A stretch of DNA of 64,000 nt, taken from the NCBI GenBank assembly GCA_963828015.1, contig CAWHCD010000002.1, positions 1 to 64,000 of the forward strand, given 5' to 3'. Both the position numbers and the translations under genes were made by a program. The notes beneath the pieces were generated by a model. That model did not search any database and was not told where the DNA came from. It saw only the letters and a program-made list of their open reading frames with translations. This DNA comes from CAVPUA01 sp963828015. Lineage in GTDB: Bacteria; Actinomycetota; Actinomycetes; Mycobacteriales; Jatrophihabitantaceae. Of this stretch, positions 35,742 through 44,422 are shown in pieces (the stretch's first letter is position 1; every line of letters starts with the position of its first letter).

Positions 35742-36521
35742 TCAGGAGAAATGGGTGACCGGCCGGTCGACCAGGTGACCGTCGAGGAAGGTGTCGACCT
35801 TCTCGTTGTAGAACGCGATCAGCCCGGCGATCGGCAGTAGCTGGCGAGTCGGGAAGTCGTAGGCCCAGGCGATGTCGGAGTAGCTGGTGTCACCGACCTG
35901 CACGCTCCAGTAGCCGCTGGTGGTGCCCTTGTAGGGGCAGGCGGTCACCGTGTCGGTCGGGGTGAGGCGGGTGAAGTCGACTTCGGTGCGGTTGAGGTAG
36001 TACCGGGTTGGCAGCCCGGTCTCGAACACGAGCACCGGCGACCTGGATTCGGCCAACACCACGCCGTCGAGTTCGATACGGACCGTGCGGGTGGAGCGCA
36101 GGGCGTCGACGCGGGTGTAGGGGTCGCGGGGGTGGACGAAGACCTGCTCGTCCTCCTCGAACCAGGCATCGAGGGAGTCCCACTCGAACCGGGCCCGCCC
36201 GGCCAATCCCTCGACGGTGGCGTCGTTGCCGTAGATCCGCAGCGCGCCCGGGCGGACGGTCTCGCCGACCTGAAGGCCGTAGCGGCGGGCGGTGCCGCGG
36301 CTGAGCTTCTGCTCGTGCTGCTCGTGCTGCTCGTCGACGAGTACGGCGGGGTCGATGTCATCGACCGGGATGTAGTACTGCGGGTAGTGCGACCACTCCC
36401 AGACATACAGCGCCGATACGGTGTCCAGGACGACGTGCCCGTCCAGGACGGCCCGGATCCGCCGCGGGACCGGTGCGGTGTGGTTCACCGGCGGCAGCGT
36501 GGGCGGGTAGCCGCCAGTCAT
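35742..36521 (-). CDS. Tandem DUF427 domain protein
   Basis: 259 residues from ATG 36521. Two DUF427 domains are present, the first around RIRAVLDGHVVLDTVSALYV and EWSHYPQYYIP, the second around TVRIELDGVVLAESR and LPTRYYLN with CPYKGTTSGYWSV. DUF427 is a small barrel of unknown function common in actinobacteria. It is not obviously linked to its neighbours. Confidence 0.85.
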   Translation of the reverse strand: MTGGYPPTLPPVNHTAPVPRRIRAVLDGHVVLDTVSALYVWEWSHYPQYYIPVDDIDPAVLVDEQHEQHEQKLSRGTARRYGLQVGETVRPGALRIYGNDATVEGLAGRARFEWDSLDAWFEEDEQVFVHPRDPYTRVDALRSTRTVRIELDGVVLAESRSPVLVFETGLPTRYYLNRTEVDFTRLTPTDTVTACPYKGTTSGYWSVQVGDTSYSDIAWAYDFPTRQLLPIAGLIAFYNEKVDTFLDGHLVDRPVTHFS

Positions 36522-36669
36522 GAGGTGGCTCCGGCCGCGGCTGGGGTGGTTAGGTTTGCCACGACGCAACTCCTATGGGTTATGTGGGCGGGGCGAGTGC
36601 CGCCCCACCGACCCTAGGCCCGCGGACGAGCTCTTGGTCGGCGGCTCTCATCGGTAGGGGAGCGCCGGC

Positions 36670-37563
36670 TCAGAGGTGGGCACGCAATTCCCGTTCGGTC
36701 TGGGCGTAGATGCGTTCCTGGCCTTCGGCGTCCTGGGACTTCTTCGAGGACTTCTTCAGCTTCGCGGAGCTGTAGTAGCCCCCGGTCGCGGTCGCGAGCT
36801 CGGGGTCGGCCATCAGCCGCACGCAGCCGCGTGACCCCTTCTCCGGAGGCCCGACGAACGGATTGGTCAACACCTCAATCATCTTGAACGGCCCGCCGGC
36901 CTTGCTGCCGAGAGTGGTTTTGACCGCGCCCGGGCTGACCGCGTTGAACGTCAGGCCCTCGCCCTCATGGCGGCGAGCTTGCGCGTAGGTGTACATCAGG
37001 GCCAGCAGCTTGGCGTCGGCGTAGGCCTGGATCTGCTTGTACTTGCCGGGGTAGCTCCAGTCGGTGATCGGCTTGCCCCGCGACTCGATCAGCGCGGTCA
37101 TGTTGACCACCCGCGAGGGCACGGCGACATCATCAGCGCCCTTGCGGAGCAGGTCGAGCAACCCGTCGGTCAGGGCCGCCAGCGCGACGTGATTGATGGC
37201 GATGGTCCGCTCGTACCCGTCGGGTGACAGCGCCTTGCTGGAAAACGCGGCGCCCGCGTTGTTGACCAGTCCGTTGAGTCCCTTCGGCGCGACCTCGTGC
37301 ACCGCGTCGACCAGTTCCCGAACACCGGCTAAGGATCCGAGGTCTCCGGCTACGGCCAGGTACTGGCCGTAGCCGTTGCCGTTGGTGACCAGCAGGTCAA
37401 CAGCGCGTCGGGCCTGGTCGGCACCGCGGGCGTGCACCAGCACAGTGGCCCCGCTGTTCCCGATGCCTTGGGCTGTCTCAAGGCCGATCCCGCCCTTGGC
37501 GCCGGTGACTAGCACGGTCTGTTCGTCCAGCCGACCGGCGAACTGAGCATCGAACTTGCTCAT
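36670..37563 (-). CDS. Short-chain dehydrogenase/reductase
   Basis: 297 residues from ATG 37563, preceded by AAGGAGAG. The Rossmann motif is TGAKGGIGLETA, then LVNNAGAAFSS and catalytic Tyr and Lys in YADAKLL, with the PG motif in VSPGAVKT. The length and long C-terminal tail resemble the retinol-dehydrogenase-like SDR group. The substrate is unknown. It lies downstream of a second SDR on the same strand. Confidence 0.87.
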   Translation of the reverse strand: MSKFDAQFAGRLDEQTVLVTGAKGGIGLETAQGIGNSGATVLVHARGADQARRAVDLLVTNGNGYGQYLAVAGDLGSLAGVRELVDAVHEVAPKGLNGLVNNAGAAFSSKALSPDGYERTIAINHVALAALTDGLLDLLRKGADDVAVPSRVVNMTALIESRGKPITDWSYPGKYKQIQAYADAKLLALMYTYAQARRHEGEGLTFNAVSPGAVKTTLGSKAGGPFKMIEVLTNPFVGPPEKGSRGCVRLMADPELATATGGYYSSAKLKKSSKKSQDAEGQERIYAQTERELRAHL

Positions 37564-37652
37564 GGTCTCTCCTTGAAAGATGCGTCGTAGGGAGTGCGTC
37601 GTGTAACTGATTCGGTCCGCCTCGAAGTGGGCTCTGGAGTCGCCTCGATCCC

Positions 37653-38402
37653 TTACGTTGCTACTCGGCCTCCGTCGACCGCGAGGGTGACGCCGTGCAC
37701 GAAGCTGGCATCGTTGGTGGCGAGGAAGACGATTGCCGCGGCCAGCTCCTCAGGCTCGGCTACGCGAGCTGCTGGTGCTAGTGCCGCGAGGTGGTTCACC
37801 AGCTCGTCAGGGATTGCTTCCATCATCCGGGTACGCGTCGGGCCGGGGGCTACGGCGTTGACCCGAACGCCACGTCCGCCGTATTCGGCGGCCCAGGCCT
37901 TCGTCAGTAGTTCGAGCGCTGCTCGGCTGGCGCCGTACAGAGCCATGCCGGCCTGTCCGAAGCTGGCGACCATCGTGGAGACGTTGACGATCGAACCCCA
38001 TCCACGTTCGGCCATCGCCGGTGCCAGTGACGCGACGAGGAAGAACGGAACCTTGACGTTCACCGCGAAGGTCTCGTCGAACTCTGCTTCGGTGGCTACG
38101 TTGCTTGGTCCCATCAAGGCGACGCCGGCGTTGTTGATGAGGATGTCGACGTGACCGCCGCCGGCCTCGGTGGCCCACTCGACGAGGTCCCGGGCCGATT
38201 CGAGGTCGCTCAACGTGGTGAGCCGGAACGTTGCGCTGCCGCCGCTGCCTTCGATCTCGGCGACCACGTCTTTGGCCCGTTGTTCATCGCGCCCGACTAC
38301 CAGTACGTGGGCTCCGCGGGCGGCCAAGGCGATGGCCGTAGCCCGGCCGATCCCGCTCGTCGATCCGGTAACTAGCGCGGTCCGGTCCTTTAGGTCAGTC
38401 AT
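37653..38402 (-). CDS. Short-chain dehydrogenase/reductase with Y-x-x-x-R active site
   Basis: 249 residues from ATG 38402. It is a classical SDR: TGSTSGIGRATA, NNAGVALMG, NVSTM, PGPTRTRM and a C-terminal VDGGRVAT. At the catalytic tetrad the expected Y-x-x-x-K is YGASR, so the lysine that lowers the Tyr pKa is replaced by Arg. The gene is divergent from a TetR regulator with a palindrome between them, so it is probably that repressor's target. Confidence 0.88.
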   Translation of the reverse strand: MTDLKDRTALVTGSTSGIGRATAIALAARGAHVLVVGRDEQRAKDVVAEIEGSGGSATFRLTTLSDLESARDLVEWATEAGGGHVDILINNAGVALMGPSNVATEAEFDETFAVNVKVPFFLVASLAPAMAERGWGSIVNVSTMVASFGQAGMALYGASRAALELLTKAWAAEYGGRGVRVNAVAPGPTRTRMMEAIPDELVNHLAALAPAARVAEPEELAAAIVFLATNDASFVHGVTLAVDGGRVAT

Positions 38403-38428
38403 GCGTTGTCGGCCCTCTCTCGTAAAAA

Positions 38429-38444
38429 TGGGTTATGCAACCCA
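38429..38444. promoter_or_regulatory. TetR operator candidate
   Basis: TGGGTT-ATGC-AACCCA is a perfect 6-bp inverted repeat with a 4-bp spacer. It sits in the 94-bp gap between the divergent SDR (start 38402) and TetR (start 38497) genes. Confidence 0.65.
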
Positions 38445-38496
38445 CTATCACACGACCAAACTGGGCTGTCAAACTCAGAATCGCTAGTATGGGTGC

Positions 38497-39102
38497 ATGG
38501 TCAACGACACGAGTGATCGGCCGCGGCTCACCCCGAAGGGCGAACGCGTCCGGGCCCGAATAGTGGAAGCCGCCGCCGCCCTGATCCACGAACGCGGGGT
38601 CGCCGCAACCACCTTGGAAGACGTCAAGGCGGCAGCCGAAGTCAGCGGCTCGCAGCTTTACCACTACTTCCCCGACAAGAACGAACTCGTCCAGGCCGTC
38701 ATCGACTACAACACCGACGGCATCGTCAGTCGCAACCGGCAGGTCCTCGGCAGCGCCGACGGAGTCGAGGCTTGGCGGAAGATGGTGATAACCGCCGCGA
38801 AGCGCACCAAGGCAAAGGGAGGCTGCCAACTTGGTTCGCTCGTTGGTCAACTGGCCGAGAGCGACCCCGAGGCCCGAGACCTCATCGCGACCGGGTTCGA
38901 ACAGTGGGAAGCCGCGCTCAGCGATGGACTGCGATCCCTACACGCCGACGGCAAGCTCGCGTCCGACATCGACCCGGACGACCTCGCCACTACGCTGCTC
39001 GCCACGCTCCAAGGAGGGCTTCTGCTCGCCCAGGCCCAACGCAGCGCCCGCCCATTCGAGACCGCGATCGATACCGTTCTCGCACTCATCATCGGCAGAT
39101 GA
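38497..39102 (+). CDS. TetR/AcrR family transcriptional regulator
   Basis: 201 residues from ATG 38497. The N-terminal helix-turn-helix is complete (RIVEAAAALIHERGVAATTL, then VSGSQLYHYFPDKNELVQAV). The C-terminal ligand domain carries the CQLGSLVGQLAESD segment typical of the TetR_C_16/LmrA-like group. It is divergent from the SDR at 37653 and likely represses it. Confidence 0.9.
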   Translation: MVNDTSDRPRLTPKGERVRARIVEAAAALIHERGVAATTLEDVKAAAEVSGSQLYHYFPDKNELVQAVIDYNTDGIVSRNRQVLGSADGVEAWRKMVITAAKRTKAKGGCQLGSLVGQLAESDPEARDLIATGFEQWEAALSDGLRSLHADGKLASDIDPDDLATTLLATLQGGLLLAQAQRSARPFETAIDTVLALIIGR

Positions 39103-39233
39103 GCACGTCACCCGCCGTTGAGCAAGGCGAGGATTCGGTCCGCTTGGCGATGTCCGACAGCTACCTGCAGGTCAAATTTGCCACGCCTGACAAAGCGACT
39201 GGTCCGCACACCTTGAGCGGCAGTTGCGGCTGT

Positions 39234-40583
39234 CTAGGTCGGGATGAGGTCGGACGGTTTCCACTCGCCGTTGAACGCGGCATCGCCCGGCCCGTAGATG
39301 CGGAAGTAGGCGAACCATTGGGCGCCAGGGTTCGTCTGGAGCCAGGGGACGTCACCGTCGGGTTCGGTTGGGCCGAAATACAGCTCGATATCGCCGGTCG
39401 CGTTGGGGGTGAGCTTGTCCCGCAGGGAGGTGAGGACGGGCTTGAACTGCTCGGTGTTGATCTCTGACCGGGTGTCGAGGTCGTAGACGGTGAGGGACCA
39501 GAACTGGCCTGCGGGGACCGGGGCGGGGACGGTGAGACGGTAGGACTGGGCACCGTCGAGCGGATGACCGTTGCCGTCGACGTTGGCAAGCCAGTAGATC
39601 GATCCGGCCCCTGGCTTGTGCATGAACATCTTCGACGTCTCCAGGGTCGCCTGGTAGAACCAGCGTTCCCGAACGGACAGGTGCAGGAAGTCGCGCTCGT
39701 AGTAGCCGTTGTCGCCTTCGGAGTAGACAACCCATTCCCATCGCCGATCCGCCCACACGAGCCGCTCGGGCGCGTCGTTGGCGAAGGCGGTCACGACCAG
39801 TTGCTCGTTCGCCTTTGCGGCGGCCTCGGTCAGGATCGCCGTCATCTGCTCGTCGGGCTCGAACGGGCGGTCCTTGCGGATCCCCAGGTCAGCCAGCAGC
39901 CCGTACTGAACGTAGTAGGACGACGAGAGCACGTCGCGGTCCAGCGCCCGTTTGATGGCCGACCACACCTCGAACGTTCCGTCGACGAGGTAAGGATCGG
40001 CGACGGCCTTACGCCCGGACATATCGGTGAACTCGTTCGGGGCCGGATCGGCCGCCTCGGCCAACGGGTACAGCTTCAGCGTGCGCAACGCCGCCAGCCC
40101 GCGCTGGGCGTCGGGGTCAGGCATCCGCACACAGACCAGGAACTGGTTCGTTCGCAGCTCGCGCACTTCGTAGCCGTCTCGCGGGATGTCACCGGCATAG
40201 TTGGGTGGGACGAACAGGTACTTCGCACCGGCCCCGGCCTCCTCACCGACCAGGCCCATGTTCGTCACGAACTGGAAGTTGATGTCATCGACGACGCCCA
40301 TCACCGGCCCCGGTGGGATCTCCAACACCACCGGACCGCCGGACGCGTCACCGTGGGCCAAGCCGTAGGGCGTGTCCGAGTTCTGGGTCAGCGTGACGAT
40401 GTCCGGTGTTGTCAGCTGAAGTAGGAAACCCCGGTTTGCCGCGGCGCCGTACTCCGCCAACGCCTCGAAGTTCAGCAGCATCGACACGGTCGGATAGAAG
40501 AACTTGTAGGCCTCCACCGCCCGACTCAGCAACGCATCCCTACGGATACGGACGATCTCAGCGGACGACGGCAACACCTTCAT
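39234..40583 (-). CDS. DUF1254/DUF1214 domain protein
   Basis: 449 residues from ATG 40583; an in-frame ATG at 40628 is an alternative. The DUF1254 domain (YKFFYPTVSMLLNFEALAEY, then TPDIVTLTQNSDTPYG and GPVVLEIPPGPVMG) is followed by DUF1214 (SYRLTVPAPVPAGQFWSLTV, DTRSEIN, DIELYFGPTEP). These large beta-rich proteins are widespread in soil bacteria and mostly uncharacterised. No signal peptide is visible. Confidence 0.85.
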   Translation of the reverse strand: MKVLPSSAEIVRIRRDALLSRAVEAYKFFYPTVSMLLNFEALAEYGAAANRGFLLQLTTPDIVTLTQNSDTPYGLAHGDASGGPVVLEIPPGPVMGVVDDINFQFVTNMGLVGEEAGAGAKYLFVPPNYAGDIPRDGYEVRELRTNQFLVCVRMPDPDAQRGLAALRTLKLYPLAEAADPAPNEFTDMSGRKAVADPYLVDGTFEVWSAIKRALDRDVLSSSYYVQYGLLADLGIRKDRPFEPDEQMTAILTEAAAKANEQLVVTAFANDAPERLVWADRRWEWVVYSEGDNGYYERDFLHLSVRERWFYQATLETSKMFMHKPGAGSIYWLANVDGNGHPLDGAQSYRLTVPAPVPAGQFWSLTVYDLDTRSEINTEQFKPVLTSLRDKLTPNATGDIELYFGPTEPDGDVPWLQTNPGAQWFAYFRIYGPGDAAFNGEWKPSDLIPT

Positions 40584-40805
40584 ACGTCCAGGCTCCCAAC
40601 AGTCGACGCGACGACGCTTCCTGGCCACCCTATGACTGCCGAGACCGAGCCGATCACCCGCACGATCATCGACAGAGACTGTGTGCGCGCCGCGGCTACT
40701 TGGAGACTCGTTGCAGGACCTGGGTCTGGCCAGACTCGGTGGGCCGGCTGTCCCGAGCGATGCACGATCGGCTCGTCCTGCCTTGACGGCGTCATCGAGA
40801 TGCGG

Positions 40806-41318
40806 TCAGCCCATGTGTGCGCCGGCCTCGGCCAGTGCTGCGCGGAATACTCTGTTTGCTTGCCAGGCCTTGCGGAGGTTCTGGTTGGGGTAGCCGCGGG
40901 GCTGGACGCGCCAGGCGTCGCCGGGTCCCATGATGAGGCGCACGCCGATTCCGAGCCAGATCGGGACGCGGCGCACTCTGACCTGTGCAGGGGTGGCCTC
41001 GGCGAGCACGGTCCCGTCGTTGTCGAGAAGTCGGAGTGCTGTGCGGTCGACGGTGACCTCCCCGTCCCAGCTCCGCGAATAGAGCGTGACGCCTTTGGTG
41101 ATGTAGGGCGCCAACGCTTTGTAGGGGAGCACCGACTCGCCAGCGGCGAGCTTGCGAAGCGGGGCATCGTATTCGCGGTCCATCCAGCCTGCGACATTGT
41201 CGCGGATGTATTGGCGCACATCGATGCCCTGCGCGACGAGGTCTGCCTCGGAGACGCCGAACATCTCGACGAAGCGCTGTTCCTTCTCGGCCGGTGTCAG
41301 TTCGGGGCTGCTTGTCAC
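40806..41318 (-). CDS. Hypothetical protein
   Basis: 170 residues from GTG 41318. It begins TSSPELTPAEKEQRFVEMFG and is soluble, with a charged N-terminal half and a C-terminal NQNLRKAWQANRVFRAALAE helix. I do not recognise a domain. It overlaps the preceding lipoprotein gene by 4 bp (41315-41318), so the two are co-translated. Confidence 0.6.
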   Translation of the reverse strand: MTSSPELTPAEKEQRFVEMFGVSEADLVAQGIDVRQYIRDNVAGWMDREYDAPLRKLAAGESVLPYKALAPYITKGVTLYSRSWDGEVTVDRTALRLLDNDGTVLAEATPAQVRVRRVPIWLGIGVRLIMGPGDAWRVQPRGYPNQNLRKAWQANRVFRAALAEAGAHMG

Positions 41319-41845
41319 GGTGACTCCCTGGAGGTGGGCGGGTTGGAGAGGACGGAGCGGGGAGCCATCGTGGCGGGACCGACCTCGGACAGCCCCAGGA
41401 CGCGTCTTACCTCGTCGGCTTGTGCGGTCGTGGAAGTGGTCGTGGCCTGATGTGATCGCATGGAAGCCAGTGAGGTCGCCGATGCGCAGGATTGGTAGCC
41501 CTTCGTCTGGGATCTGACGGCCGCAGCGAGAGCCTCGGTAGCCGAGTTCACGCCCTCAGGCCATGCCCCTGTTTCCAGTTCCCGGGCCAGGATCAGGTTG
41601 TCTGCTGCCACGGCCGCGCACGCGTTGGCGAGTTGCTGGGGATCAATATCGCCGGCGCAGCTACAGACGAGGCGATTCACGATGGCGATGTCCTGATTGC
41701 CTGGGGCCACGAAGGCTAGGTAGTGCTCCTGCGCTTGCGGCAACGTCCATCGCCCCGAGGGCGGTACACCGCTTCCCGTCGTCACAGTCGTGCAGCCGGT
41801 GAGCGCGAGGGCCAGGAGAAGCAGCCCAGCGAAAGCGCGACGCAT
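41315..41845 (-). CDS. Putative lipoprotein
   Basis: 176 residues from ATG 41845. A signal peptide ends in a lipobox (LLLALALTGC). The mature part is helical with four Cys (VCSCAGDI, ANACAAV, YQSCASA). The function is unknown. It is coupled to the hypothetical gene downstream and preceded by a small membrane protein gene 12 bp away, giving a three-gene envelope cluster. Confidence 0.68.
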   Translation of the reverse strand: MRRAFAGLLLLALALTGCTTVTTGSGVPPSGRWTLPQAQEHYLAFVAPGNQDIAIVNRLVCSCAGDIDPQQLANACAAVAADNLILARELETGAWPEGVNSATEALAAAVRSQTKGYQSCASATSLASMRSHQATTTSTTAQADEVRRVLGLSEVGPATMAPRSVLSNPPTSRESP

Positions 41846-41857
41846 CGAATCGCCTGC

Positions 41858-42253
41858 TTAGCTCTTCGCCATGGAGTAGGCGGCGCAACCGATGGCTACG
41901 TAGATCGGGATGCTCGCCGCGAACATCAGCGACAACCCCCGTCGTCGCCACCAGCTCAACTGTGCGACTGGGTCAATACCGCTCGAGAACGTCCAACAGC
42001 GCCGCAGCAGCAGGCCACTGCCGAGCACCCCGAGTGCGCTCGGAACGATGATCCACGCTGCCCCGTGCGTACTGCCGATAACCGTGGCCAGTACGCCGAG
42101 AAGCACGTCGGCGATGAACGCACCGGTGACCTGACCGCGCACGAGGATGAGGCCGGGATCGCGGCGCCCACTCGCCGACGGCTCGCCGAAGACAGTGTGA
42201 CCCGCGTGCCCGCGGCGGCTGTCTATGATGACAGTCTGCCACAGACTTAACAC
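41858..42253 (-). CDS. Small membrane protein
   Basis: 131 residues from GTG 42253; the true start may be an internal GTG just before VTGAFIADVLLG. Three hydrophobic segments are visible: FIADVLLGVLATVIG, AAWIIVPSALGVLGSGLLL and LMFAASIPIYVAIGCAAY. It is probably in one operon with the lipoprotein and hypothetical gene downstream. I do not recognise the family. Confidence 0.5.
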   Translation of the reverse strand: MLSLWQTVIIDSRRGHAGHTVFGEPSASGRRDPGLILVRGQVTGAFIADVLLGVLATVIGSTHGAAWIIVPSALGVLGSGLLLRRCWTFSSGIDPVAQLSWWRRRGLSLMFAASIPIYVAIGCAAYSMAKS

Positions 42254-42369
42254 AGATCAAATGTCGGACGGAGCCTGGGTCAGGCCCCGAGACCCTCGCG
42301 AAGACGCCTTGTGCGCGGTAATCGCCGTCGAGCGTGAGCGACCGGCGCGCGGCAGTTGTGGTGGGCGGT

Positions 42370-43317
42370 TCAGCGGTTGAACGCGCCCGTGGCGGCCGTC
42401 ATTTCTGCCATGGCGTCGGGGCCGGCATGACCTTCGTGTTCGATTATGTAGAGGCGGCTGGCTGGCCACCGTTGGTGGAGGCGCCATGGTGTGATCGCCG
42501 GGCTACTGATGTCGCGGCGGCAGTGGATAAGTACGGCGGGGATGTGAGCGATTCGAGGGACACGCTCGAGGATGCTCTGCGATCCGTGCAGAAATGCGTC
42601 GTTGGCCCAGTAGTGCGTGACAAGCGTGGCGGTAACGAGGCGGTCGGCGGTGTCAGGGTGCAGTGGGCCGGGTTGGTAGTTCGGGTCCAGCGAGACGTGG
42701 GCCGATTCCCAGCTATCCCAGGCATCGGCTGCGCGAATGCGATCGGCTTCGGCACCGGTAGCAAGGCGTCGTGCGTAGGCTTCGACGATTCGTTCACCGG
42801 GGTGCCGTTGCGAGGCGGCTTCGAACCGGGCCCAGGCTTCGGGGAAGAACCGGCGCACTCCCTCGGTGATCCAATCGATCTCCTCGCGGCTGGTCGTGGT
42901 GACCGCGGCGAGAACGATCTCGCTCACGCGACGGGGATGAGCCTGGGCGTAGGCAAGGGCGAGCGTCGCGCCCCAGGAGGCTCCGCTCACCAGCCAGCGT
43001 TCGATCCCGAGATATTCGCGGACGGCGTCGATGTCCTCGATCAGAGTCTGAGTTGTGTTCAGTGATAGTCGCTGCAGCGAGTCGGTTACCAATGGCCGGC
43101 TTCGGCCGCAGCCGCGTTGATCGATCCCGACGATGAGATGACGGCGAGGGTCGGCGCGTTGTCGGTAGCTTCCCGAGCCGAGGCCGCTACCGGGCCCTCC
43201 ATGGAGATAGAGCAGTGGTTTGCCGTCAGGGTTGCCCGAGGCCTCCCAGTAGATCTCGTCTCCACCCCTGACCTTGAGCAATCCCGTCCGGAACGGCTCT
43301 ATCGGCGGATGCGCCAC
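42370..43317 (-). CDS. pip: Prolyl aminopeptidase-like alpha/beta hydrolase
   Basis: 315 residues from GTG 43317; the frame upstream shows no family homology. Proline iminopeptidase features are LYLHGGPGSGLG (oxyanion region), DQRGCGRSRP, the nucleophile elbow SGASWGATLALAYAQAHP, and a late HEGHAG with the catalytic His. The cap domain includes the WDSWESAHVSL segment seen in this family. It releases N-terminal proline from peptides in the cytoplasm. It has no obvious operon partner. Confidence 0.88.
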   Translation of the reverse strand: MAHPPIEPFRTGLLKVRGGDEIYWEASGNPDGKPLLYLHGGPGSGLGSGSYRQRADPRRHLIVGIDQRGCGRSRPLVTDSLQRLSLNTTQTLIEDIDAVREYLGIERWLVSGASWGATLALAYAQAHPRRVSEIVLAAVTTTSREEIDWITEGVRRFFPEAWARFEAASQRHPGERIVEAYARRLATGAEADRIRAADAWDSWESAHVSLDPNYQPGPLHPDTADRLVTATLVTHYWANDAFLHGSQSILERVPRIAHIPAVLIHCRRDISSPAITPWRLHQRWPASRLYIIEHEGHAGPDAMAEMTAATGAFNR

Positions 43318-43423
43318 TTGACAACGATATCGCCCGGCTGAGGCCGACCTCGTAGATGATGTACCCGCGCGCCTGCGACGCGGCAAACGGCCAGAGACTC
43401 TCGCGGAGGAAGACGCGGGCGGC

Positions 43424-43618
43424 TCACTGATCGGTGTCCGGGCCCTGATCATCGGTGACGTTGCGGCGGCGCAGCGACCCCAATGCGCGGCGCGAGCTGG
43501 CCGTCGGCGGCCCATACGGACCGGTTGGAGCCGGCCCGAACAGTGCAGCCGTGAAACGGTAGAAGAAACCCTCGTGCCCATCGGTTCCCCACAAGCGCCG
43601 TCGCTGCTTCGCCATCAT
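43424..43618 (-). CDS. Small hypothetical protein
   Basis: 64 residues from ATG 43618, or ATG 43615, with a good ribosome site (GAGGAGTC). It starts MAKQRRRLWGTDGHEGFFYR, then is Pro/Gly-rich with a basic C-terminus. No family is recognised. The start signal is the main support. Confidence 0.45.
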   Translation of the reverse strand: MMAKQRRRLWGTDGHEGFFYRFTAALFGPAPTGPYGPPTASSRRALGSLRRRNVTDDQGPDTDQ

Positions 43619-43862
43619 GACTCCTCACACCGCGCGCCGAGCTGGTGTCGACGCAGCCGTCCTGCTACTGATTCGTCGGAGGCGACGCCGCAGTTCCTTG
43701 ATCGCCCATGCGCTCCCTAAGTTGTAAGGAGGTGCGGGGAAGTCCCCTCGTGCCGAGGGCTTGGATCAGCCATAGGCCGTTGCGCTCCGACCTTGGCAAC
43801 TAGAGGTTGGGACGGGACGGTCGCGGGCCATCTGCGCTAGAGCGCCCGGCGCGGCGGAAGTC

Positions 43863-44306
43863 TCACAGCACCGACGTGGTGGCGTGCGCCTTATTTAGGA
43901 GGGCGGCCAATCGTGCCTGCTCGGGTTCGGACAGATTGAAGATCGGCGAGCGTTCTTGCAGCCGATCGATCAGAATGCGCCAGACCTTGATGCCCTTGTC
44001 GGTGAGCGCGAGGACGCGCTGACGCCCGTCGGTCGGGTGCGGCCTGCGTTCCACCAGTCCCCGTTCGACCAGTCGATCGGTCATAAGGGTGATGTTCGAG
44101 GGATCGAACTGCAGCTTGCGGGCGACTTCACGCATGGCCATCGGCGGGGTGCTGGGGTCCAGCGCCCAGAGCATGCTGGCCTGTGATTCGGTCAGGTCCA
44201 ACTCGGCGAGCACGTCGGCGACGGCGACGGTCATGGACTGCGCAGTCTGATAGACGAGCTTCATCAGGGCGATCGCGTCACTCGTCTGGGCAGTGGTCCG
44301 CTTCAC
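43863..44306 (-). CDS. MarR-family transcriptional regulator
   Basis: 147 residues from ATG 44306. The winged helix is MAMREVARKLQFDPSNITLM, then DRLVERGLVERR and the wing HPTDGRQRVLALTDKG. It lies directly downstream of the DHA2 exporter on the same strand, so both may share a promoter that carries two TTGA-N5-TCAA sites. Confidence 0.88.
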   Translation of the reverse strand: MKRTTAQTSDAIALMKLVYQTAQSMTVAVADVLAELDLTESQASMLWALDPSTPPMAMREVARKLQFDPSNITLMTDRLVERGLVERRPHPTDGRQRVLALTDKGIKVWRILIDRLQERSPIFNLSEPEQARLAALLNKAHATTSVL

Positions 44307-44422
44307 GAGTCAATCCTAGCGTTCGATGTGAAGTTCGTTGAGTTTCTCATCGGCCTGCTCTGAGCCTTAGGGTGAGCGCGACTGACTCGGCCGGCCGCTG
44401 CGGGCGGGTGGCCAGCCATCGA

